Origin: CBDHCC01 sp965261015
GTDB lineage: Bacteria; Pseudomonadota; Alphaproteobacteria; Sphingomonadales; Sphingomonadaceae
Direction: 5' to 3'
NCBI GenBank assembly: GCA_965261015.1
Contig: CBDHCC010000002.1
Location: forward strand, 682,001-746,000
Length of the DNA: 64,000 nt
Below the pieces are notes generated by a model. That model saw nothing but the letters and a program-made list of their open reading frames with translations. It had not been told where the DNA came from and made no database searches. Position 1 is the stretch's first letter. Each line of letters begins with the position of its first letter. The position numbers were made by a program, and so were the translations under genes. Below, one piece after another: positions 41,084-48,355 of the stretch.

Positions 41084-43330
41084 ATGACACGCTCTTTCTT
41101 GCTCGCCGCGACAGCGATCGTGGTTGGATTGCCCCTTCCGGCGGCGGCGCAGACCGCGCCAGCGCGGCCGGCGATGGCCACCGAGAGCGCGGACTCTCCT
41201 TTCGCGAAAGCCAGCACGCTTCCCTTCGAGGCGCCGCCGTTCGATCGGATCGAGGACACCGACTACCAGCCCGCGATCGAAGCCGGGATGCGGCAGCAGC
41301 TGGACGAGGTCCGCGCGATCGGGGCGAACACCGCCAAGCCCACTTTCGACAACACGATCGGCGCGCTGGAGCGGTCCGGTCGGATGCTGGAGCGCGCCTC
41401 CCTGCCGTTCTTCGCCGTCGCCCAGGCCAACAGCAACGACACGCTGCAGGCGGCGGAGACCGCGCTGGCGCCGAAGTTCGCCGCGCAGGGTGACGCGATC
41501 AACCTGGATCCGAAGCTCTTTGCCCGGGTCAAGGCGCTGTACGACACGCGCGAGACGCTGGGCCTGACGCCCGAACAGGCCATGGTGCTGACGCTGACCT
41601 ATCAGAACATGGCGCGGTCCGGCGCGCAGCTCTCGCCCGCCGACAAGACCAGGCTGTCGGGGCTGAACAGCCAGCTTTCGACCCTGGAGACCGCCTTTCA
41701 GCAGAAGTTGCTGGCCGCCGCGAAGGCTGGTGCGCTGGTGGTGGACGACCGTGCGAAGCTCGACGGGCTGTCGGAGGCGGAGATTGCGTCCGCCGCCGAC
41801 GCGGCCAAGGAGCGCGGACTGAGCGGGAAATACGTCCTGCCGCTGCAGAACACGACCCAGCAACCGCTGCTGCCCAGCCTGTCGGATCGGGCGATGCGAG
41901 AGGCACTGTTCGACGCCAGCTGGTCCCGCGCGGAACAGGGCGGCGCCAACGACACGCGCGCGACGATCGCGCAGCTGGCCCAGCTGCGGGCGCAAAAGGC
42001 GAAGCTCCTGGGCTTCCCCAGCTGGGCCGACTATGTGCTGCAGGACCAGATGGCCAAGACGCCGCAGACCGCGCTCGCCTTCATGCAGCAGCTCGGGCGT
42101 CCCATCGCAGCCGAGCAGAAGCGCGAGGCGGCCGAGCTGCAGGCGCAGATCAAGACCGATGGCGGCACCTTCGACCTGAAGCCGTGGGACTGGGACCGCT
42201 ATTCCGAACAGCTACGCAAAGCCAAGTACGACCTGAACCAGGACGAGCTGAAGCCGTATTTCGAGATCAACAAGGTGCTGACCGATGGCGTGTTCTACGC
42301 CGCCAACCAGCTTTATGGCCTGACCTTCCAGCGGCGCACGGACCTGCCCGTCTATCAGCCGGACGTCATGACCTACGAGGTGTTCGAGGAGGACGGCAGC
42401 CCGCTGGGGCTGATGTATTTCGATTATTGGAAGCGCGACAACAAGGCGGGTGGCGCCTGGATGTCGAACTTCGTCAACCAGTCCAAGCTGTTGGGCACCA
42501 AGCCCGTGATCTACAATGTCGGCAACTTCACCAAGCCGGCGGCCGGTCAGCCGGCGCTGATCACCTTCGACGACGTGACGACGATGTTCCACGAATTCGG
42601 CCACGCGCTGCATGGCCTGTTCGCCGACCAGACCTACCCGTCCGTGTCCGGCACGAGTGTCGCGCGCGACTATGTCGAGTTTCCGTCGCAGTTCAACGAA
42701 CATTGGGCGTTGGATCCCAAGGTGCTGCCGCACTACGCGGTCAACTATCAGACCGGCGAGGTCATCCCACCCGCGCTCATCGACAAGATCAAGCGGGCGG
42801 GATCGTTCAACACCGGCTATTCCTTTGGTGAGGCGTTGACGGCGGCGGAGCTGGACATGAGCTGGCACTCCCTGCCCGCCTCCGCGCCGAAGCAGGACGT
42901 GGACGCCTTTGAGGCAAAAGCGCTCGCGGCCACCGGGCTGGACGTGGCCGACGTGCCGCCGCGCTATCGTTCCTCCTATTTCCTGCACATCTGGGGCAAT
43001 GGCTATTCGGCGGGCTATTATGCCTATAGCTGGACGAAGATGCTGGACGAGAATGCGTTCGACTGGTTCGAGCGCAATGGGGGCCTGACCCGCGCCAATG
43101 GGCAGCGGTTCCGCGACATGATCCTGTCGAAGGGGCACACGGAGGATTACGCGCCCATGTTCCGCGCCTTCAACGGGTCGGACCCGGAGGTCGGGCCGTT
43201 GCTGAAGAGCTTGGGGCTGAACGCCGACGGGTCGCGGATCGCGGCGGGTGGCACGACGCCGCTCAGCGACGGCACCGTGGCCCCGAACGCGCCGACCACG
43301 CCGGCGACCCCCTCGCGCACCGGCGGGTGA
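41084..43330 (+). CDS. dcp: M3-family zinc metallopeptidase (peptidyl-dipeptidase Dcp type), exported
   Basis: A 748-residue thimet-oligopeptidase-family enzyme. The zinc site is H503-E504-x-x-H507 in TTMFHEFGHALHGLF, with the third ligand Glu about 25 residues on (DYVEFPSQFNEHW). FNTGYSFGEALTAAELDMSWH and SSYFLHIWGNGYSAGYYAY close the active site as in Dcp. The signal peptide (FLLAATAIVVGLPLPAAAQ) places it in the periplasm, where it would trim oligopeptides by removing C-terminal dipeptides. ATG 41084 follows AAGGATATCCGGG. A Pro/Thr-rich C-terminal tail (APNAPTTPATPS) extends the usual family length. A decayed gene lies immediately downstream. Confidence 0.93.
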   Translation: MTRSFLLAATAIVVGLPLPAAAQTAPARPAMATESADSPFAKASTLPFEAPPFDRIEDTDYQPAIEAGMRQQLDEVRAIGANTAKPTFDNTIGALERSGRMLERASLPFFAVAQANSNDTLQAAETALAPKFAAQGDAINLDPKLFARVKALYDTRETLGLTPEQAMVLTLTYQNMARSGAQLSPADKTRLSGLNSQLSTLETAFQQKLLAAAKAGALVVDDRAKLDGLSEAEIASAADAAKERGLSGKYVLPLQNTTQQPLLPSLSDRAMREALFDASWSRAEQGGANDTRATIAQLAQLRAQKAKLLGFPSWADYVLQDQMAKTPQTALAFMQQLGRPIAAEQKREAAELQAQIKTDGGTFDLKPWDWDRYSEQLRKAKYDLNQDELKPYFEINKVLTDGVFYAANQLYGLTFQRRTDLPVYQPDVMTYEVFEEDGSPLGLMYFDYWKRDNKAGGAWMSNFVNQSKLLGTKPVIYNVGNFTKPAAGQPALITFDDVTTMFHEFGHALHGLFADQTYPSVSGTSVARDYVEFPSQFNEHWALDPKVLPHYAVNYQTGEVIPPALIDKIKRAGSFNTGYSFGEALTAAELDMSWHSLPASAPKQDVDAFEAKALAATGLDVADVPPRYRSSYFLHIWGNGYSAGYYAYSWTKMLDENAFDWFERNGGLTRANGQRFRDMILSKGHTEDYAPMFRAFNGSDPEVGPLLKSLGLNADGSRIAAGGTTPLSDGTVAPNAPTTPATPSRTGG

Positions 43331-43369
43331 TCGAAGGGGCCTGGCCCTGCTCTTCCAGCGCGCTCCCAC

Positions 43370-43543
43370 GCCTTGTCCTACGAGGCTTGGGAGCGCGGCA
43401 AGCCCGACGACATGCCGGTCCAGGACCTGCGAAAAGCCATCGCCAACGACCCGCGCCTGGCGGTGCCGACCGTGCCCGGCTGGGACGACCTCTCCTCCCC
43501 CGTCTTCGCGTCGCGCCTGATGATTCGGCATCCAAATGGCTGA
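43370..43543 (+). pseudogene. Remnant of an S10 (serine carboxypeptidase-like) peptidase gene
   Basis: A short reading frame starting inside no valid gene encodes about 55 residues including WERGKPDDMPVQDLRKAIAND, PRLAVPTVPGWDDLSSPVFAS and RLMI. From knowledge of the S10 family this matches the stretch before the C-terminal catalytic region, where intact proteins read roughly LRKAIANDPRLxVLxxHGxxDLxxPxFAS. The catalytic Ser and His regions are absent, and the reading frame ends at TGA 43541-43543. It joins directly to a beta-lactamase-fold remnant in another frame, so it looks like the product of a deletion that fused two neighbouring genes. Confidence 0.55.
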
Positions 43544-44331
43544 GCAGCGTCGCCGTTCTGCGCCTCGCCGAACGGAACCGACTGTCCCTCGACGATCCTA
43601 TCCTCACCTATCTTCCAGATTTTTCGTCCCGACACCGGCGAACGAGTGTTGCTCAGGCATTTGCTGTCGAACCCGAGCGGTATACCGATCTGCTGAGTCG
43701 CCAGATCGCGAAGGAGCCGGAGCTTCGCACGTCGACCGGCACGGCGGCATCGATCGTCAGCCGTTTCGGCGGTGGCGATCTCTCCTTCTCACCTGGTGAA
43801 GGATGGGATTACTCCGCCCTCAACTGGGCCATCCTCGCTGCGCTTCTGGAACGGCTGACAGGCGAGCCAGTGCCGCAGCTGATATTCCGTCCGCTAGGCA
43901 TGTCGCGCACGGGCTTCGCGCAAGTGGATCAACCGCCCATGCCGGATCTGGCGGCTGCCTATGACAGCTCCGTCCCGCCAACGCGCAAGACGGCACCCGT
44001 GCCGCCGTTCCTGGCCGCGAGCGGCAACGCAGCCAGCACCATGCAGGACGCGGTGAGGGCGGCCCACGGAGTCTTTCACGGATCTCTTCCAAGCGCAGCA
44101 TCCAAGCAGGAACTCACGAGCGTTCGCTGGTCGGAAGAGGATTACGCTCTGGGGGGTCGCATACACGCGATCAACGGCGACCCTTGGGCCTGGGAAATAG
44201 GCAAGGTCCAGGGTTACCGAGCGCATATCGCGCACCGACTCCGACGGAGCGAAACGATCGTGCTATTCAACTCGAGCGGCATTCAGCAATCGATCCTCTC
44301 CGGCTGGGTTGAAGCAATCGCCGTCGCCTGA
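43519..44331 (+). pseudogene. Beta-lactamase-fold serine hydrolase remnant, N-terminally truncated
   Basis: The frame reads like a class C beta-lactamase/esterase-VIII protein from its S-x-x-K box onward (SASKWLSSVAVLRLAERNRLSLDDPI...YLPDF) but has no N-terminal domain. Just after YLPDF the conserved stretch is scrambled: shifting by one base at the T5 run (43620-43624) restores FRPDTGERVLLRHLLSNPSGIP, and a second single-base indel near 43685-43690 returns the original frame at DLLSRQ. The YxN box is YSALN (Asn replaced by Ala) and no HxG box is seen. The rest (ILAALLERLTG, FRPLGMSRTGF) is well conserved. Probably non-functional. Confidence 0.72.
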
Positions 44332-44601
44332 ATAGAGGGATCGAAGTCGAATAGTTGTGACACCGCCCCTCTTGGAGTCGAGCGGCCGAGTGCGGAATGT
44401 CTGGTTTGCGGCACCGTAGGCATCGAAGCTGCCCTTCCGACCGCAGCTTTAGGAGAGCCGCGCAATATCCTGCTTCAGGATTACTGAGGGACCTGTTGTT
44501 TTGTGACGCAAGCCATTCCTCTGGGCCTACTGGTGTGCTGCTTGCGTTGCCGCTGCCGATGCGCTTTCACGAGGGTTGTCAGCCTTGAGGTCGTGAACCC
44601 C

Positions 44602-46038
44602 ATGCAGAAGTCTCCGATACTGCTTTTGATCATCGCGGCGGCCTCGATGCCGCAGCCTGCCCATGGTGAAGAGGCTGCGCGGAAGCGGAACTCCGCCGCC
44701 GGGCAGTCTGCCGAAGCCAGTGCGGCGCGGGTCGCCTTCGACGAGTACCTCGCCGCCTTCAACGCCGCCGATCCCGAAGCGCTGCGCCGTTTCCGGGACC
44801 GCTACGGCTACGACAAGACGGTCGATGGCGTACTGGCGTTCCGGGAGTACACCGGCGGCTTCGACCTGGTCCGCATCGAAGAGCAGAGCGCTTTGAAAAT
44901 CACCGCGGTCGTGCGCTGGCGGGACGGCGAGATGGTGGACGAGCGGCGCACGCTGACGCTTATCGCCGGGCCGCCGAAGAGCCTGACGATCGAAGGCGAA
45001 AAGCTGCCGATCGAGCGGCTGACCCAGGCGCAAGCGGTCGCCGGCTATGTGCGGCGCAGCGAGGAACTGGCCGCGTCGGGACGCTTCTCGGGCACCGTGC
45101 TGCTGGCGCGCCACGGCGAGGTCCTGTTCGCGCGCGCCTATGGCGAGGCGGATCGGGAGCGCCACGTCCCGATGACGCTGGACAGCCAGATCCGCTACGG
45201 GTCGCTGGGCAAGATGTTCACCGCCGTGGCGCTGCTGCAGCTGGTGGACGCCGGCAAGGTGGACCTGGACGCGACCGTCGCGACCTACCTGCCCGACTAC
45301 CCAAACCGGGAGTTCGCGACCAAGGTCAAGATACGCCACCTGCTGACCCACGAGGCAGGTGCGGGGGACATCGACACCATCGACGTCGATTGGGACGGCG
45401 ACCGCTCCCGGTTCCGAACGCTCGACGACTATATCGCCCAGTATGGCGACCGGGCACCCGAGTTCGAGCCGGGCAGCAAGGTCGAGTACTCCAACTACGG
45501 CTTCGTCGTCGCCGGAAAGATCGTCGAGGCGGTGACCGGCCGCGACTTCTACGACGTGGTGCAAACGCGCATTTTCGACCCCGCCGGCATGACGCGGACC
45601 GGGTATGAGCCCGAGACCGTCGCTCTGCCTGGACGGGCGATCCCCTACACCGAGCGCGACGGCGCGTTGGTGAACATCCTCGCCCGCTACCCGTGGCGCG
45701 GGCTGCCGGCGGGCGGCGGCTATTCGACGGTCGGCGACCTGCTCAAGTTCAGCGAGGCGCTTCGCGGGGGCAAGCTGCTGTCGGCAGAACGTCTCGACCA
45801 GGCCACCAGCCCTCAGAACCTGGAAGGCTGGTACGGCTTCGGCTTCATCACGGTCGGGGATCCGGGTGCCTTGCGCTATGGGCATGGCGGCGACGCGCCA
45901 GGTTCGAACGCCAGCTTCACGGTCTATCCGGAGAGCGGCTGGGTGACGATCGCCCTGGCCAACCGCGACCCGCAGGTCGCCTACCGCGCGTCGAACTGGT
46001 TCGAGCCGCGCATGCCGATCGGAGATGTGAGTCGCTGA
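44602..46038 (+). CDS. Secreted beta-lactamase-fold serine hydrolase with N-terminal NTF2-like domain
   Basis: A protein of about 478 residues. A signal peptide (ILLLIIAAASMPQPAHG) is followed by an NTF2/SnoaL-like region (VAFDEYLAAFNAADPEALRRF) and a beta-lactamase-related domain. The S-x-x-K box is SLGK (RYGSLGKMFTAVALLQLV), the Y-x-N box is YSN (KVEYSNYGFVVAGKIVEAV) and the third box is GHGGDAPG. The family includes penicillin-binding-protein-like peptidases and esterases; resistance to beta-lactams should not be inferred. The ATG at 44602 has GAGG upstream; GTG 44593 is possible. The 270 bases between it and the upstream pseudogene hold no other gene. Confidence 0.85.
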   Translation: MQKSPILLLIIAAASMPQPAHGEEAARKRNSAAGQSAEASAARVAFDEYLAAFNAADPEALRRFRDRYGYDKTVDGVLAFREYTGGFDLVRIEEQSALKITAVVRWRDGEMVDERRTLTLIAGPPKSLTIEGEKLPIERLTQAQAVAGYVRRSEELAASGRFSGTVLLARHGEVLFARAYGEADRERHVPMTLDSQIRYGSLGKMFTAVALLQLVDAGKVDLDATVATYLPDYPNREFATKVKIRHLLTHEAGAGDIDTIDVDWDGDRSRFRTLDDYIAQYGDRAPEFEPGSKVEYSNYGFVVAGKIVEAVTGRDFYDVVQTRIFDPAGMTRTGYEPETVALPGRAIPYTERDGALVNILARYPWRGLPAGGGYSTVGDLLKFSEALRGGKLLSAERLDQATSPQNLEGWYGFGFITVGDPGALRYGHGGDAPGSNASFTVYPESGWVTIALANRDPQVAYRASNWFEPRMPIGDVSR

Positions 46039-46208
46039 TGGGCGAGTGCGGATGGTCTTCCGCCGGACGAACCGATGCGAACCCCGCAATCGTGCATTCG
46101 GCGCGGAGTCGCCACATATTTCGTTTGCACGGACCTGGGGCCACAGTTGGGGCCTTGACCAGGGCCAAGGCACAAATCGGCCAACACCGGGGCCAATGAT
46201 TTCAGCAG

Positions 46209-46227
46209 CTTACCGCTTGGTAAGGCT
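46209..46227 (-). repeat. Hairpin sharing 12 bases with the tRNA-Gln D arm
   Basis: The 12-mer CTTACCGCTTGG at 46209-46220 is repeated at 46280-46291 inside the tRNA gene. At the downstream copy it forms a small hairpin (TTACC-GCTT-GGTAA, extended by AGC/GCT with one bulge). No T run follows, so it is a weak terminator at best. It may be a partial duplication or a processing signal downstream of the tRNA. Confidence 0.4.
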
Positions 46228-46230
46228 GGC

Positions 46231-46301
46231 TGGGGCGGCAGGATTCGAACCTGCGCGTGCCGGTACCAAAAACCGGTGCCTTACCGCTTGGCTACGCCCC
46301 A
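46231..46301 (-). tRNA. tRNA-Gln (anticodon UUG)
   Basis: Read on the minus strand from 46301, the 71 bases fold as a cloverleaf: acceptor TGGGGCG/CGCCCCA, D arm GCC-AAGCGGTAA-GGC, anticodon stem CCGGT/ACCGG with loop TTTTGGT (anticodon TTG), a five-base variable region and T arm GCAGG-TTCGAAT-CCTGC. The CCA end is not encoded. The first ten bases lie inside the end of ilvE on the same strand, and the ilvE TAG stop is tRNA positions 8-10. Confidence 0.95.
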
Positions 46302-47434
46302 GTGTGCGCGGGAGCCCTTAGCGCGGGCTGGGCGTCGGCGTCCAGACGTTGGCACCAGCCGTGCGGGTCCGGTGCCCGCCCGTGCTGCAAATCGACCAGC
46401 CGCGCGCGCAGCCGAGTGGTCACCGGGCCGGGCTCCCCGCCACCGACGGACCATTCATCGGTCCGCGTCTTCACCGCCAAAATCGGTGTCACGACGGCCG
46501 CCGTGCCGCAGGCGAACGCCTCCGCCAATCGACCGGTCGCCGCGTCCGCGCGCCACTGGTCCAGGGCATAGGGTTCCTCCGCCACCTCCATCCCCATCTC
46601 ACGCCCTAGCGTCAGCAGGCTGTCGCGCGTGATCCCGGGCAGGATCGTGCCGGTCAGCGGAGGGGTGGTCAGTCGACCGTCGGCATGGACGAACATCACG
46701 TTCATGCCCCCCAGTTCCTCGACGAACCGGCGTTCCGCCGCGTCGAGGAACAGCACCTGGTCGCACCCCTGCGCGGTGGCTTCTGCCTGCGCGATCAGAC
46801 TGGAGGCGTAGTTGCCCCCGCATTTCGCCTCTCCGGTTCCTCCGGGGGCCGCGCGGGTGTAGGCGTCCGTCGCCCAGATCGACACGCCGGTCTTATTGCC
46901 ACGGAAATAGTCGCCGACCGTGCAGGCCAGCACGACGAACTGATAGCGGGCCGCGGGCCGGACCCCCAGGAACGCCTCCGTCGCGACGACGAATGGGCGC
47001 AGGTAGAGCGCGCCGGGCGCTCGCGGGACCCAGTCGCGCTCCACGTCCACCAAGGCCCGCACGGCGTCCAGGAACATGGCCTCCGGGACCGGCGGCATGG
47101 CGAGACGCTCGGCCGAACGTCTCATCCGCTGCGCATTCGCTTCCGGCCGGAACAGGGCGGGCGTGCCGTCGTCGCCGGCATAGGCCTTCAGCCCTTCGAA
47201 CACTTCCTGCGCGTAATGGAAGACGGACGCCGCGGGGTCCGTCGGCAACGCCGCGCGCGGCACGATGGCCAGATCGTGCCAGCCGCGCTCCGCCGAATAG
47301 CTGGCGGTGGCCATGTGGTCCGTGAACACCCGGCCAAAGCCGGGATCCGTCATCAGGGTGGCGCGGGCGTCGGGCGCGACGGAGTGTTCGCTGCGGGTCA
47401 CCGCGACGCGGCTCCACGGGCGGTGGGCGGACAT
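46292..47434 (-). CDS. ilvE: Branched-chain amino acid aminotransferase
   Basis: A 380-residue class IV aminotransferase that makes leucine, isoleucine and valine from their keto acids. Landmarks are VFHYAQEVFEGLKAY, ALYLRPFVVATE, GGTGEAKCGGNYASSL with the PLP-lysine (K of EAKCGGNYA), ELGGMNVMF and the late segment EAFACGTAAVVTPI. GAGGAG upstream favours the second of two close ATGs (47432-47434). The typical family end is near DPHGWCQRL; here about 15 more residues follow until a TAG that lies within the tRNA-Gln gene. It is last in a minus-strand run after rsh and proC, 99 bases downstream of proC. Confidence 0.93.
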   Translation of the reverse strand: MSAHRPWSRVAVTRSEHSVAPDARATLMTDPGFGRVFTDHMATASYSAERGWHDLAIVPRAALPTDPAASVFHYAQEVFEGLKAYAGDDGTPALFRPEANAQRMRRSAERLAMPPVPEAMFLDAVRALVDVERDWVPRAPGALYLRPFVVATEAFLGVRPAARYQFVVLACTVGDYFRGNKTGVSIWATDAYTRAAPGGTGEAKCGGNYASSLIAQAEATAQGCDQVLFLDAAERRFVEELGGMNVMFVHADGRLTTPPLTGTILPGITRDSLLTLGREMGMEVAEEPYALDQWRADAATGRLAEAFACGTAAVVTPILAVKTRTDEWSVGGGEPGPVTTRLRARLVDLQHGRAPDPHGWCQRLDADAQPALRAPAHTGA

Positions 47435-47533
47435 GGGCATTCTCTCCTCGCCCGTTCGCGCGGGCTCTCGTGGAAGCGGAGTAGGTGGCGCGGCGCAGGG
47501 GGTCAACGGCCCCTCGGCGACCACGACAGCGGG

Positions 47534-48355
47534 TCAACCGCGCGCCGTCTCCTCCGCCAGACCGCGGTTCCGGGCGACCGCGGCGGCGATCGTTCGGTCC
47601 AGCAACGTGGCAAGGCCGCCCTCGGCGTCCAGAACGTTCAAGCCTTCGCGGGTGGACCCGCCGCGGCTGGCCACCCGGTCGGCCAGCGCGTCGGGAGTTT
47701 CGTCACTTTCGGCAACCACCCGCGCCGCGCCGCGGACGGTCGCGCGCGCCAGGCGAAGCGACTGGGCCGGGTCCAGCCCGGCTTCGACCCCCGCGGCGGC
47801 CAGCGCCCCCACGAAGCGGTATAGATAGGCCGGGCCGCTGCCCGCGAGCGCGGTCAAGGCGTCGAACCGCTCCTCCGGCACCCACTCGACCAGGCCAAGA
47901 GGCCGCATCAGGGCGTCGGCGCGTTGCGAGGCCGTGGCGTCGGGATCGGCCGCGCACAGGCCCACCACGCCGTCGCCGCCCGCCACCGGCAGGTTGGGCA
48001 TGGCGCGCACCAGAGGCGAATTGGGGAACACCGTCGCCAGGCTGGCGAGGGTGGTTCCCGCCAGGATGGAGACGACCGGCGCGTCGGCGGCCACCGCCGC
48101 CACTCGGTCGCCGACGTCGTCCAGCATCTGCGGCTTGACGGCGAGCAGGATCAGCCCCGAACGCTCTGGCAGGTCGCCGATCGCGCGCACCACCCGCACG
48201 CCAGGCGCCACCGTCCGCCCGCTGGGCCGCGCCACCTGCACGGCCGCGGGGTCCAGCCCCGTCGCCAGCCACCGGTGCAGCATCGCGCCGGCCATGTGCC
48301 CGCAGCCGATCAACGTCAGCGGCGCCGCCGCGCTCAACCCGGCGAACGCCGTCAC
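47534..48355 (-). CDS. proC: Pyrroline-5-carboxylate reductase
   Basis: A 273-residue P5C reductase for the last step of proline synthesis. The Rossmann start is LTLIGCGHMAGAML. Other landmarks are LAVKPQMLDDV, VSILAGTTLASL, VRAMPNLPVAGGDGV, TALAGSGPAYLYRF and the C-terminal SRGGSTREGLNVL (usually PGGTTxxGL). The start is GTG at 48353-48355, overlapping the rsh stop as GTGA, so the pair is translationally coupled. Coupling to the stringent-response enzyme may link proline output to starvation signalling, but this is inference. Confidence 0.93.
   Translation of the reverse strand: MTAFAGLSAAAPLTLIGCGHMAGAMLHRWLATGLDPAAVQVARPSGRTVAPGVRVVRAIGDLPERSGLILLAVKPQMLDDVGDRVAAVAADAPVVSILAGTTLASLATVFPNSPLVRAMPNLPVAGGDGVVGLCAADPDATASQRADALMRPLGLVEWVPEERFDALTALAGSGPAYLYRFVGALAAAGVEAGLDPAQSLRLARATVRGAARVVAESDETPDALADRVASRGGSTREGLNVLDAEGGLATLLDRTIAAAVARNRGLAEETARG

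Noticed and set aside
44602..46038. Beta-lactam resistance gene
   Set aside because: The fold and S-x-x-K/Y-x-N boxes are shared with many esterases and peptidases. The N-terminal NTF2-like domain is not that of a true class C beta-lactamase.
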